Positions 46,201-61,200 of a DNA stretch of 64,000 nucleotides are shown here, one piece after another. Numbering within the stretch: position 1 is the first letter of the stretch; every line of letters begins with the position of its first letter. The position numbers and the translations under genes are program-made. Source of the DNA: Prinia subflava (lineage: Eukaryota > Chordata > Aves > Passeriformes > Cisticolidae); contig NC_086248.1 in the NCBI RefSeq assembly GCF_021018805.1, positions 96,185,239-96,249,238 of the forward strand, written 5' to 3'. The notes below the pieces were generated by a model. It worked only from the letters and a program-made list of their open reading frames with translations. It had not been told where the DNA came from and ran no database searches.

Positions 46201-49200
46201 CACAGAGCTTCACTTTGCAATAAGCACTCTCAGAGCAGAGGAATTCTCCCCTTAGGATTACTGAATGAGAAAAAAACTCTTTTCAAACAATGTTCAGATT
46301 ACACAAATACCAAGAGGTACTTAAATACCAGTTATGCTTCAGGAGCCATTGCCAGGCCCCTCTGCCTGAGCACACCACAACTCAGCCAGTGCAGGAGAGC
46401 TTCTCTGTCTGCCTGCACATTCCCATCACCCAGCCTGGGCTCCTGCATTAGCTTACCAGACACCATCTGAATGCTCTAAGAGTAAATTATCCCTCTGGGA
46501 AACTGTAAAGAAACCAAAAACTCTTTCCAGTCTTTACTCATACTGATTTTTTTTTCTGATTTCTGCGGTACAACATGAGAGGTTAATCGGTGCCTGATCC
46601 CAGCCAGACACAATACATAAATACAGGGAAAGGTTTAAAGTGCCTTCAGTCAAAGCTGTGATGAGAGACAAAACTTATGCTATGTCTCCCTCTCCAAAGA
46701 CTTCTGCTCTGAGGGACCAGTAATGCAGATCTCAACATGAATCTTAAGAATCACAGCCACTTCCCACCAGATAAACAGCTGATCAACAACAGACAGTCAC
46801 CTTCCAGTGCTGCTGAGGTTCAGGAAAAGAAGGGGATTTTTATTACTCTCAGAATTCCCCAGCTCTCAGAGATACATCACATCAAAAACAGAAAGTGAAA
46901 CTGCCCCAGCAGGAAAACCTCAGTGAAGTGAGATCTCTTACAGATCATAGGCACATTAAACAGAAGAGACAGGGTCACAGCAGTTCTCCTCCCGCTTTCC
47001 AAAGGTGGGGAAGTGCTGGACTCCTCTCTTCTATAACCACGTCCTCTTAAGAGCAGCCCCTGAAGAAACCCTCTCGTAATTCACTTCAGACATCACTAGA
47101 GGGCCCAAAGAGCTCTACTGACACGAGCCCACGCAAGAGGCAAACAGTTCTACAGCACCTAAAATCCTGCTGCTACTGCCCGAGGCTGAGCATCCCGGTC
47201 CTGCCGGGAACAAATGTGCTGCTGAATGTTCAGCTCACAGGTAGAACCTCTTGCCTTTTGCTGCACAAAGCTGTGGCTCAAGTTTTTAAAAAGCTTTCAA
47301 TTCTTGTCTCACTACCAATGGCAAATCATTTTGCAAAGTTGTAACACAGCAATTTAAGTGCTCCTTTAAAAATCAACAGGGTAAGCAGCAGATCCACCAC
47401 ACTCAGCCTGGTGAAATACTTATTCAAAGCCACTAAGAAAAAGCTAAGCAATAAAACTTTGAGGAAAAGGAAAATCCTCTTTGCATCTACCACAAGTGTG
47501 AGCTTCAGTTGATTCAAATAAAAATACCAGATCACAGGAAAAAGAAAATAGGTTAATAGGAACAGGAATCTCCCTTGTAATACTGTATAAGACATCCAAG
47601 CTTTAAAAGGTTGGTTTGGGCTTTTTTGGATCTCTGTTTCATTTTCAAAACCACAATTCACCTCTGGGAGAAAGAGCCTTTCCCTTCTGTAATGTTGCTG
47701 TCTGGGAACGTGATTCTCAGAAAATTCTCCACAAGTGCAACTAATGGGTAATCCCAGCTTCATGGCCTCCATCTATGCTGCATTTCCAACAGAAATCTTT
47801 TAAATATACTGTTCTGTTCTGCAGGCTCTTGTGCAGAAGTTGCCTTTCCTTTTGTGATGTTGGACAGTGTCACTTTGATTTGCACAGAATCACAGAATCT
47901 CCTGAGCTGGAAGGGCCCTCAAGGATCATCAGAGTCCAGCTCCTGGCCCTGCACAGGACACCCCCAGGATCACACCAGGAGCCTGACAGCATTGTCCCAA
48001 CACTTCCTGAGCTCTGTCAGGTGGGTGCTGTGACCACTTCCCTGGGGCTCCTCTTGCAGTGCCCAACCACCCTCTGCATGTAGCACCTTCCCTGATCTCC
48101 AACCTAAACCTCCCTGACAACTTCAGGCCATTCCCTCAGGTCCTGTCACTGTCACCACAGAGCAGAGAGCAGTGCCTGCCCTTGCTCTGCCCCTCACGAG
48201 GAAGCTGTGACTGCAGTGAGGTCTCCCTCAGTCTCCTCCAGCCCGAGCAGATGAAGTGACCTCAGTCACTCCTCCCAAGGCTTCCCCTCGAGGCCCTTCA
48301 CCATTCTCATTGCCTGATTTTATCAGCAGTTGGCTCTTTCCTGAAAGATTTCAAAAGAAATTATCAACATAGGCCAGAAGATCAGGACACATTAACTTGG
48401 TAAAGACCACTGTCCACTTAGATTTTCTGTGACAGTGATTTTTTTCTGATACCTGTACTGATTTTTTTTTTTTTGAATAGACAACATAAAATAATTCAGA
48501 CACCACACTTCCCAGTATAACCCAATATCCACTTGTCTTATAATTATCACCCAGGCACAAGGGATGCCCCAGCCCATCCATTTATACTGTGCATTCTAAC
48601 ACTGGTATAAGCTTCCACAAAGAAATGGATTTGTGAGATCCAGTGTGTTAACAATGACTTCACACAGCGCAGCCTCAAAAGAACTATTTGTATGTATGGA
48701 ACCTCCTGTAGCATTATTCCAGCACAAACTATTCAGTGACAAATCCTATAAACAAACACAAGTAGCCAACTGCTTCACTTTCCAAGCTGCATGAAATGCA
48801 AGCTCAAGTAGAAAAAGTTAGAACTAGACAACACAAGATTAAAGGGAAAAAAAAAAAGTAAATCTAAGCGCCCTGGTTGTTATAACAACACCAAAACCAT
48901 TCTGACAGCTTCAAGCACAAAAGTAATTAAAACAAGCCAAATTGTGTGAATAGCTGTTTTGTATGAATAGCTGTTTTTGTTCCACCCTAATGGAATGGCT
49001 TGACCTAACAAAGGAATCACTTATTTGCATTGCCAGCCCAGATTTTTTTAGCTTTTTCTGGTGGGATGCAAAAGAAAATTGACAACATGCGAATTAAAAC
49101 ACTTCATGGTGCATTTTATGAAATGGCTGGTATTGGCCTGATTAAGATTTACTTTATTCAGGATACACTTAAAAACCACAAAACAAAGGCACGATTCAGA

Positions 49201-52200
49201 GAGAAAGAGGCCAGAACCATCCAAGTAAGACAGCAGCATTAGGAACATCAATGTTCAATTGTTGTTCAGAAGCACCCGTTCTCCTCCAAGGAAAATAACT
49301 CAGTGTATTTGAAAACTGATGGCCACACACTCTTCCTCAGTTTTAATATAGTTGCTTGTTGTATGAGGTGTGGGCTGAATGCACTTCACACTGCTGAGCA
49401 GTTTTTTTAACAGCTAAAAATCAGTTCTCTGATGGAGGGCAAGATAAGCAACAGGACTGTTGCACCATAATTGAAATGTTGGACAGGATTCCCGTCTCTC
49501 TTCCATCATTCAGTCACTCACAGGGCATTTGCACAATGTAGTCTAAAATCCACAGTCATTCAATGATTACAACATTTTAAATACTTTGTAAACAAAAAGC
49601 AGCAGTATCTATACAGGAAAAGTCCCAAGTCAGAGGATTCAGAGGCCAGACATGCAACATGTAGAGTGAGGAAGACTGAACATTCCAACACTAAAAGTTA
49701 AACCCTTTCCTGAATTATGGTCTTCACCCATAAGACCCAGCAGTTTTGTTACACACCTGCACTTAGCACTTTCAGGGAACAGTTTAAAAGCATTTGGACT
49801 CTGTGTTTTGGTAGAGCTATTAGGAAGCTTAGCTCCATGCTCCACTTCTTAACAAGCTCCCCTGTAGGATCCTCTGCAGAGAAGTTCAGCCTACTCTTGA
49901 AGGAGAAACACTTGCCTGCCCATCATATTTATCCCCAACATGCCATTTAATGTTACAATTGTGTCATAAGCAAAATAAAACCAATTTCAGTCAGCATGAA
50001 AGAAGCTCTTCCACGTTTCCTGTTCCCTGAGAATTGCATTTCTCATCCCTGAGAAACATTAACATTCAGGATAATATTGCTTAAATGTGGAAGCTCTGAT
50101 CATAAGGATGCTTTGAGAACAAAGCAGCCAGTGTTACAGGAAGGAAAATGAAGCAGATAAATAGATACTTCCTATATGAAAAAGTTATTTCTGGACTGAC
50201 ATACCAAGACCTGACCCAGGATCAGTTGGGAAAAAACAACATCACACAAAACCCTTCAAAGACTGACTCACATCCTCACTTTGACTCTCAACTTCGTTGG
50301 TCTGGTGGCATTACAGTGGGAGGTGATAGGTGATTGGCTACCATGAGCACAAGTTAAATATTTTCAGAAGAAAAAATAAATGTCATGCTGCAAGAAGGAA
50401 GACCACAAAGTGTTGAAATACAGTTCAAATAAGAAATGTACAGGTAAATTATAAAATGTACTACTGATAGCTTAAAATATTATTTTGCGCAAATTAGCAG
50501 CACCCAAATTGCTCATTTGAAAATGAAGATGAATATATTATCTGAAACATTTTGGTGACTGTATTTTTAAATTACTCATGTTACATTCCTTAATACATAT
50601 CAAGTTTTGTCTGTGTGGAAACAGACACTTGGAATAAGGCCCTAAACCCAGCATCACTGTTGAACTGCAGTGTGGTTAGTCAGTATTCCTGCTGCTGTCA
50701 TGTTTTCCCCTGTCATGATAAATGGCACTCAAAATACAAAGACATCACTTACTTGGTTCCAACTTCTTCAGATCCTCGAGCTTGAACTCATCCTGCGACT
50801 GGGTGGACTAGGACAGGACAAAGACACAAACAAAGGGTCAGATCTTCAGATGCACCTTCCTCTCACACAGAGCTACCTTATCTCAGAATAAGTGTGCAAG
50901 GCACTTCCTTTGTTCAAGCACACCAAGTTACTACAAAGCTCCATCTCCCCAAGAAAAGGCAGGTTCACAGGTGAGGCAGAGGCTACATTACTTCTCACTT
51001 ATTAAGAACAAATTTATGCAATATTCCAAGCTCTAATGCAAGATCAATATTTTTAAAACAACCAGTTGTAAATTCTTTCTTACTGGACACAGGAACATTC
51101 ACATTTCAAGACATGCCCAACATTGTGACACTGGCAGAAATTACAGTACACAGGATGAGCTTGACAAAACTCAGCCAAGAACTCACTGAAAATAGAAGAG
51201 GAATTCCCATCTTTCATTTCTCCAGCTCTGATGATGGTTTCCTCCTCTGTCTGTAGCACATACATGTACAGTTCTCAGTAAGCCTATCTGACTTACTAAC
51301 TCAACAGAGAAGTTCTTAAGTTTTTATTCTGAGGTAGCTCATCGCCAATTTGGTAAGATTAGTTTATTCTGAGATAAGTGGCAGAGCTGGCATAAAAAGA
51401 AGTGGAAATAAGAAGATTGACACTGGACATTCTCTTCTGAGTGGATGGTCAGGTCTTACCTATTATGTCATTGCACTCTTGGCATGCCTTAAAACTGCCC
51501 ATTGTTTTCAACATTTAAGGTCCAGTGAGGTTTTTTCTTGATTTTGTCCAAGAGTGAATAGGGACTTTCTGCAAGACTGTTTAAGGACACTAAAGCAGCT
51601 ACACCCTTAGTGTTAGGAGAGTGGGAAAAGATGAACACACTCACTAACTGCTTTAACCTCTGCTAAGAAGCCATAACCTCCCCAAAGTGAAGTGGGTGAG
51701 AAGTTCGTGTACCCTCTCAAAAGGTTATAAAATCCTTGACTTACTGCTGGGGAATCAACAGCAAGGAAGGCTGTTCTTGCATAACATCATCTCTCCAGCT
51801 TGGCAGGTTATGACACGGCTGCAGCTTCTGCTGCTGCTCCCAGATGTGACCTGACCCGCACAGCTGTTCCACAGTGGAACATGCAGGCCCTTGTCAGTCA
51901 CAGCGACTCCGAGCAAACACAACACTCTTCAAACACCCCAGGTTAGACCAAAATAGAATGATAATTAGAGGTAACCAAGTAATTCCTCAAACTCTACACA
52001 GCCTTGGACTGGTCAGCCCCCAGCTCAGGAGTCCAGCGTGCTGTATCTGAGCTTTTCAGACAATTGAAGGCAGCGCCTTGGCCAGCAACATTAAGTACTT
52101 GGTAGTGCTGCTGGGAGTAACTTGATGCAAAATTTGCCTGTCATCACTCTTTCTTGGCAAAGAGGTAATCCCGTAACCCAAGCTTTGATTCATCCCTTCC

Positions 52201-55200
52201 CCATCCATGGCCTTTTGGAAATTTCTCTCACTTGCTTTTTGTTTTGGGGATAAGCATGTGCTGAGAAAAAATGATATCCACTCCCATGACATCTACTTTC
52301 AGTCCAGAAAAAAGCCCAAAAAGTAGTCTACAAATTATGGTTTTCCCACATTTTCCTAGAGCACTGCCAGTTTTCATGACTGCTAAAAAGTAATTTTTAT
52401 TCTACACACACATTTTCTTTGTGGTCTATTATGATTTGTGAAGCAGCTGAATAAGTCTAAGGGTCATTCTGGTGATATTTTTAAGCTTGCAGGTTAGGAA
52501 GAGAAACAAAACAGTTCTGAAGGTTGAAAATGAGGCAAAGAACCAAAGACACAAAACGTGGAGCTAAATTCCTGTAGTAGCACTAATAGCTGCTCATATA
52601 AGCACTTGCAGTCTTTTTTAAGGCAGACACCTGGGCCATTACAATGACAATCTGGAAATTCCAAGTGTTCCCTCCATTTTCAGATGTTAGCGTATTTCTG
52701 AAGGCAATAGATGAGTTTTAAAAAGCTCTACAGTTACCTGCTGCTAAAGTATGAAGTCAGGAAAAAGAGCTATACCTGTAAAGCTGCACTCCTCAGTTCC
52801 AAACATGTTGCAATTTTAGCTATGGTTTTCTGAAAGGGAAAAAAAAATTAGTGCTGAAACTGTATTTGTCCAGATTGACACTTTAAAAGAATGCAAACAC
52901 AAACAGTTGCTTTCTTTTGCAAAGATTTCAGGTCTATTGTTCAGTACCAGCCCATTCAGCATCAGAAGTGTTTTTTATAGACAAGCAGGATTTGCTGAAA
53001 GCACAATAGATGAAAGACATCTGCCACTTAACTCCCCTCCCACAGCCCAACAACACAGATGGGGGTCATTCACTCTGCAGAAACTGGAATAATGCCTAGC
53101 ACATCATAAACTGTTTATAAACTCACTCTGCTCTCAGGTGATAGGGCACTGAAAAAAAAAATAAATCCAGGCCAAGCAGTGTATTACCCCCTGAGAACCT
53201 GAGTGGTTTGTGCTGATTTGCCCTTTCAGAGCCAGGCCTACAGCTCCTCTACCAGGCTCCAACCTCAGCAGACCAAGTCCACCCACATTAGACATTACAG
53301 CAGCCCAGTATCTCAGCCCTAAAACAACACAGCCCACTCCTGTGGGTTTTGGTGGGAGAGGAAATCTAAAGGTGGATTGTTTTTCTAACTCCCTATTTTT
53401 GTGATTTTAAGAGATTTAAACTCTGAGTGAATCATGGAATGTATGCCTGAATTTGAACTTGTCAGCAATCTAAAATATCTGTGAGCAGAACTGTGAAGGA
53501 ATTTCTCATTTTCATTTAAAAATGTAGAGGAGAGGGAAGGGCTTCAGAATAGCCCATTGCAAGCAGCCTTGCTTTGAAGACAGTTTTAAGCTTTTATATC
53601 TCACAAAGTAAGATGCTCCAGCAAGTCACATTTGTTTGTGCTACAGCCAGCTGAAAGGAGGAGTTAAGACTTCCCTTAGTGACATCAAAAGGACACAACT
53701 GCCCAATGTATTTTTTCTGACCATCACAGGTTTGCTCATTGACTAAAACCTTTCTGTGAAGAAAAACTCAGATAATCTGCAGAAATAAGGGCCAGATATA
53801 AACTCAAAGTACTCTGTGGAACATTTATAGGGCAAGAAAACCAGCAACAATGAAGCTGCAAAGAAAAGTGGTTTACTTTCAAATTAAATTTCCCCCCTGA
53901 AGGAAGACTAAAGTTGAAATACGCACCTGTAACTCATTCCCTCCTTTTATATCAGGCAGTATAAAAACAGCTCCTCCACAAGCTGGATGCAAGGGGAGGA
54001 AAAGATTTCCTAGAACACAACTCTAGCATCAAAGAACTTCAAGAGAATGGGCACCTAGCAAACTATGCAGTGTCAGTCAAATCCAGAGGGTTATATTTTT
54101 TGGACTCCAAGAGGTTGGTAACAGCAGATAAAAACTAGACATGCTTTCAAAGGTACCTCCCCCCATCACCTCCTCTGGCTCTCCTGCAAAAGGGTGTCAC
54201 AAATCCTTCTTAATCATCACCTAGGCCCCCACCAATTTCAACAGGCTGGGATAAAAACTAAGTGACTGCAGTTCAGTTCACCTTAGGCCACACCAAAAGT
54301 TGAAAGAGTTCAGGAGCTGAATCATAAGTAGATCACACATCAATACCTCAAAGGCAGAGCCAACAGCTGGAGTGTGCAAAAGCCTCAGATATCTGATTTT
54401 CAGCTGCCACCACAGGCTCATCAAAGATTTTGAAGTCATTTCTCCCCAGCTGGCATCTTCCCTTGACATTGTTAGAACATGGCACTAGGCCAGACTCTTC
54501 CTAATTTCTATTATTGTCCATCGTATGGAGGCTTTTCAAAAACTTTAGTTCTTCTGAGCACCTTCCCAGAAAGCAACGAGTGATGCCTACTAACACAGGA
54601 CACATTGTTCAGTCAACAAACTCCCTTCTCCCCAAAATAAATTCTGCTATACAACAGAGACCCATGACTGGATCTCCAGCACAGCTTGAAAAAACACAGG
54701 TATTTGGAAATAGAAAAGAGCACACAGAGTCCTGAGTTCACTTTGAGGCCCACGCTGCACCCGTGGGTGTTGTGGATTTATTTACACGTACTGCCAGGCT
54801 GGGTGGGAGGACACCAAGGAGTACTGCAGACGCAGATTCTCAGTCCCTAGAATGAGAACACACTACATCCATCTAATCAGCTGCAGTATAACAAAAGGAA
54901 TTCCTTTTTATTATTTGTGAACAGCTGGAAAAATATATTTGCAAAGGTAGATTTTTAAAGAGGAAGGTGTGAAATAATGGGTAAAAGAAAGGAATGCACA
55001 GGTTCCCTAGGGAAGGGAGGGGAATCTCTGAGGTTTGACTACAGCTCCAGCATTTGCAAAAGTCCAGCTGTTCCAATGGTTTGGGTGTTGACTGCTGAGC
55101 AAAGAGCATGCCCAGGAGATCAGAACTCCTCCACTTGCACAACAGAAAGAGAGCTGTGAGTTTGCAGGGTACCAGCACACAGTCTCCATGCCCCACCACA

Positions 55201-58200
55201 GAACCTGAACGTGTGAACAGATTTTCACCTGGCTCTGCCCCTCCTGGTCTCTCTTTAAGCCCACACCGTAAATGAGGTCTCAGAAGCACTGCTCAGCCCC
55301 TCTCTCCTTTGCCAGTTCACCAGTAAATTCAACAACTCCACTATTCCCTATCCTGCAGATTCCTAACTGTGTGTTCTGAAAACTGCCCAAACCAGAACCT
55401 CCTCACAGAACAAAGAGCAATGCAAAATGTGTATCCTCTGCTCCTGGGGGCTGAAGGGGCAATAATGGCTCTAGAAACAGATTAACTGAAGAGAGTTTGG
55501 GAGTCTTAAAATAGTAAAGAATAGGTTTTATATGGAATCTATTGAAATATGGCAAGCTCCCAGCAGGCATTATTCATAACTATTTTTTTAAGGGACCACA
55601 CCCAACCCAAAAGTTAAAAATGCAGCTAAACACTGCTATCATTTTCAGCTGCAACTATCCCATGCAAAGGCTCCTTTCTGCAGCAGGGAAAACATTCTGC
55701 ACCTCATTAGAAAGACTGAAGCCATAATTAACTTTGCTATTTAAAATAGTTTAGATTCAGTTCTATGTAAACTCGTGATTAGAATGGGGGAAAGTCAGTT
55801 GCTCTCGTAGTCAAGGTTTCTTCCGAGCAGTCGTGTGAGTAATGACTGTGCTCACAAACACAGAGCCAGAGCAGAGCTTGGCTTTAACCAGAGTTTAGGC
55901 TGTTAGAAGACCAGTAGTCTAATGAATCATGCTAAGACTGTTCAACAGAGCTCGTATTACAGCAAGTTATCATTGCTTCAAAAGCAGGAGTTTCTAACAC
56001 CGATGAGAACCGAGCCTAGCACAAAAACAGTTACACGAGAAGCAACAACTGTGGTTGGAAGAGGGCTTTAAAGGTCACATTTATTGCACAGAGAACTGGG
56101 TGAGAGTAACTCTAGCTGGAGGCAAGCTGACAGGCAGGGCCAAACCTAACTGGAACAATTCCTATCACAAAACACAGTGGCTGGTCATGAATGAAGATGG
56201 GATTTTTAGAGAATGGAGGTAAAACAATGAACAGTGGTATTCAAAATGTTAAGACTGAGGTAAATTCAATTGTATCTCTTAGTATTCCACACATGCTGCC
56301 TCTAGGAGATAAAACTGTTGCACTGCCTCTTCATAGCTGTTGAAGGGAGACTAAACACAATGATTTGCTGTTTACAGGATCTGCAGAGAAATTCTTCAAT
56401 AAAGTTCACAATCGCTAATGAAGATTCCAGCACTGCCAATTACCCAAGTCAAGACAGTGCCTTCCCTAAGGACTAAAACGCCAGAATTATGTCCAGCAAT
56501 AGTTATAAGATGACAACTCACCAGAATGTGAAAATACAAGAGTGAACAACAAAATCTAGAGTCTGCTCTGTCAAGGCAAGTAGAAGACAGTGTTTCAAAA
56601 CCGATTCTTTAGAAGAAAAATGGGAGATAGAACTATTTAAAAGCCTGAATTCTTACCATAAAGAATACATGTATTAGAAGATAAATGATAGCTGGCTCAC
56701 AGGAAAGAAACTGGTGGTATCTGTCCAGTGCTCTTAGATTAACAGATTGTATGATTACATTAGCAAGTAACACACCGTCAATCTTTGTGTGGCCATATCT
56801 GCACTGTAACACCACCTGTGATGTAAGAAATAAACCCAAATGTGCTAAAAGTTCATACAGACAGATAGGGATGAGGATTTGAACCTGGTCTCATCCTTTC
56901 CCTGCAGCTGCAAAGAAAGTAGCATCCCCTTGGTACAGAGGAATCACTGCTGAAATCCACCTTCCCCACAGGTGAGGTCAAGTAAGAAATGACAGCCTCA
57001 CAACAATTCTCAGCAGTATGTATGGCTCTTTGGAAAACAGCTGACTGAACATCTACACAAAACTGCAATGAGGGCAGGTCAAGCAAGTGGAAATCAAAAT
57101 TAGCTTCATAGCCTTTCAATCTATGAAATTCTGCACGTAGCCTTGGCCAGTGACATCAGATAAGCAAACCCTGAAGGTTACAGACTCTTCCACAGTTTAA
57201 AAAAAAAAAGGAAAAAAATAGGGGGCTCTTATGCAACATACAGAGTCTCAGAAAGTCAAGATATTAGGGAAAGAGAGTTTTGGTAACCAGGAGGAAAGAG
57301 CATGCTGGTGGGTGCACTGGCAGAACAGTTGAGCCAAAGTTCCTGATTTATAGCTGATTTTTGGAAGGGCAGTGGAAAAGAAGATACATTTCTTGATTGC
57401 TGGGTTTGCAATCAAACTGCTTGCAAACCCAGCATACGCCAAACCCTCCAGCCACATGCCATGTGCATGATATTAGTGATGATAATAATTAGTCATAATC
57501 ACTAGATGATATACTGGCTGAGCTCCTGCAGAAATAGGGAAGACCAGCACAGCAAGGAGCTTTACATCAGAGATTGTGCTGTGCAGAGTTTAAAGTGCTT
57601 TTTTCAAAGCAATAGCAAGACTCTAGTCACATATTTTTTTTTGTGACTAGCATTCCTCACAGCAGAGGAGATAAAGTGTTCTTTCAACAAAATGTTGGGG
57701 AGTTGGTTTGTGCATGTGGCTAATAAAACAGGCACTGCTATTTGATAACCAGACTCAAAGATTCAGTGTATCAGCCACTTAATGATCTGCAAAAAACAGG
57801 ATGTGATAAAAATGCTATCCTCTTTTATAAATTATATCAGCTTTAGAAATGGGTATCACTCTGCTAGGATGTAAACCCACCACCCATCACTTTTCTCTTT
57901 TCAGAAGACTGTTGCCTTAAGACATGACAGGACTTGTGCATGAAACATCTGAGGTCAGTTATCTCCACTTCCTGAGCCCCCTAGGCTCCCCTCATGGCTG
58001 ACCTCATTCACTTCCACAATCTGGTCCAAGGTCCTTTTCATAAGACTCAGGGAACATCTGGAGGCAAAGCCCTGTGTGGTTCTGGTTCCCATACTCACAG
58101 GAGATGATGTCTCCAGAAGCGAGATTAACAGCTTCGCCTTCATGAAGTAACTACATTTTCAAGAGTCTCCACCGAGGGGAAACACGCAGTAAAGATGACT

Positions 58201-61200
58201 CTAGCTGAGAATGATGGAGAAAGCTACCAGCAAGGGAGGGAGAGCAGAAGCATTCAAGGAATAAACAGCTGTCCAACATTAACAAGGCTCTCATGGCTTA
58301 CAGTTCAGGAAAGGTGGACCAAATCCTTCTCCAAAATTATGGCTCTGTTTAAGACAATCATGAGCTTTATCATCTCTGCAGAAGGTAAGCAGAACATGGA
58401 AGAGCAGGTCTTTGTTCTTCATATTGTTACACGTTGAGGAAACAGCTACAAACTTCTCACAGAGTCTATGCAAAGATGTGTTTCTTTGAGCTTCTTTACA
58501 CACATCAAGTTCATCTTGAATTTCTCTAGCCAGCACCTGTTTTCAGGACTTACATTCCCAAGCTCCCATTACTGTATCATCCTATTAGCATTGGTGAGAT
58601 TCTGAGCTAGCAAATGTCAATTTTCAGGTAACAGCATTGCTCAAACAAGTGATCTTATGACATGGAAATCTGGAAATATACATCTCTTGCTTTTTATTCC
58701 TAAGAAAAATATGCCTTCCTAGAAGACAAGGAAATTTAGTAGGGCCTCATAGCTCAAAAGATTTTATTTTGCAGTAAATGCTTGAGTGCATGAGTCCACT
58801 TAAATCCCATCACAGAACTGCAGTAGGATGTTGCTAAGACAAGAAACAGCCTTTTGAACTGAGGGAAGAGAGGGAGGAGTAAAGTAATTTCAATATTTTG
58901 AAAGAATATAAACAAATAACATTCTAAGAGGCTGCTCGGGAGTATTCTGCCAGGACCCTTCCCCATCAGGTGTTACATGTTAAGCTTTCATCCCCCTCAC
59001 ACACCCTCAGTGTTTGCAGTTCAAGATGTTTTGTATTCAGAACTCACGACATAAATTGTGCTAATGTTGAATAAGCAAGTTATTAAACATTACTCCAAAA
59101 AAAAAGAAACAGCCAGGTTATGAAGGACTCTGGCCAGCATGCCTGACATTCAAGAGCACAGCAGAGCATCCCTCACATTTAATGACAGCAATCGTTTTAG
59201 CCACGCTGGGCTCTGTTCTGTTTGCGTATATTGAGGGAGGAAAAAAAGGTCTCACAAGGCTCTGGCCTGCAAGATAAAAAAACATAACACACATCAACCT
59301 CTATGAGTCAAGCTCCTTGCATGAGCAAACAGCAGTACTCACCTTTTGATCTTCTGTGAATTCCGAGTTGTTGTGCTGAGACTGTGCCTCTTTCTGGAGG
59401 TGCCTTGCTAATCTGGACGGGGAAAAGAAAATTGTAGAGTGGCAACACAACACAAACACACACACCCCAGCTCCAGAAAATGTGTCAGCCAAAAGGCTCA
59501 CAGACTGCTGCTCCGAAGATGTTTGGGTTGGTTTTGCTGTTGTGTTTTTGGTTTGTTTTTGTCTTTTGAAACGAAGTGGTAGTTCATATTTAAGAAAAAA
59601 CCCACAAGGTGGACAAAGCATGCTACCACACCAGGCAGGAGAGACTAAAGCATCACAAAGGGAGAAGAGGTAAGAGGGTCCTTGTAGCCAACAGCCCCTT
59701 TTACAAGCACGGACTCTCCTCCTCTCACAATCCGTTTCTTTTATAACCCCAAACCCCAGCCCCTGTGCAGACCCACTGAGGTGGAGCCCCACACGCCTGA
59801 GGCAGGTGAGGTGCCGGGGCTGGCTGGGGGCAGCGGGGCCGTGGCACACGCTCGCTCTCCCGGCACTGGGAGCAGGCACAGGGCGGCTTGGCCCGGGCTG
59901 CGGGGTGGGTCCGCTCACATTTGTGCCTGTCAGCATCACAGGCGCAGCACAAACCCCACCCCTTGTCATCACCGAGGCAGGAGCACCAAGGGGTTTGGAA
60001 AGTAACAGTAAGCAAACAGCTCGAGAAAGCGAAAGGAAGCTGGAGGGAAGCTATGGGAAGAGTTAGTTTCCGTCCCGGGAGGAAGGAGAACATTAAACAA
60101 GCAAAACCTCTGGGCAATTGTTGCCATTCCCTGTAAATAATTTTTTTACAAGCAGAAGGAGAGCGAGAACATGGTTGAGGGGAAACCCAGGGACATCACA
60201 ATAGGCTTCCTCCTGGAACCTCAGAAGTTTGCACTGTGAAAGGAACTCTGCTTCTGTCCACTGCTGTGGGCATTGGCTCAGCTTTAGGAGAGGTTTATAA
60301 AATATATACACCAAGACACATCCAGCAGAACAGATTGTTGCCAAAGTCTGTGGCAGGAACAAAAATCAGAACTCAATTTCTTTGCTTTTCCTCAAAATAA
60401 GTTCTCAAAAAATGCTCAGACTGACTGAGACCACTGTAGCTTTTAACTCTCACCAGGGAAAACAAGCAAACAGGATGAGGTAACTGCACAACTTGGTGTT
60501 GTCCCCCTTCAAAAATGGAGAAAGATTGGGGCTGAGAAAAGACACAAAGCATAAACATGCTTGAACCCAAAAGTACACTCCTTGCCTACAGCCCTGCCTG
60601 ATGATACACAGGACACAGAGAAAGGGCATTTTAAAGAAATGATTTAAGAAAACAGATCACCATAGCAGCAGTATGCCACCCACAACAGGCAGCATCACAG
60701 CATTGATATTTCTGCAAGCATCACTAACACAACCCTCTTTCCATTTGTCACTAATACAAAAAATATCCATCCTAATCCAAATAAATGCATCTGGCATTCC
60801 CCTTGAAGCTCATTCAAAGTTGGACGAGACCAAGTCCCACAGATGGGGACATTTAACAGGGAAGCCACTGCTGACAGCTCAAAGGGTTCCTGCACGAATA
60901 TCACCTGAATGACTGAGGGCCAGTCTTTGTACCAAGCCTCCTGTACTTCCAGGGCTAACAAGAAGACCTGAGCAGATGGACACAGGGGGTTCATAATTGT
61001 GTTTTACATCAGCAGTCATCAGGACTTAGATTTTTTTCCCAAATCCAAGCTTTCTCTGCATCAGCAAGCTCAGTGTACGCAGCTTCTCTCCAGGATGCTT
61101 GTGTGGATCAGCACAGACAGTGCTGGCGTTCACAGCACCTGGACAGGAGCAGCACCACTCCTGCTCATCCCCTCTCAGGGTGCCTCTGAGAAGGCAACAC

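Noticed and set aside
45794..46255. 153-codon plus-strand frame antisense to AIDA intron 4
   Set aside because: It starts in a GGT/TTTG simple-sequence run and shows no recognisable domain or coding bias.
56045..56085. GGTTGGAAGAGGGCTTTAAA as a CR1 end
   Set aside because: Only about 20 bases resemble CR1 and flanking consensus blocks are missing, so it was not called as a separate element.
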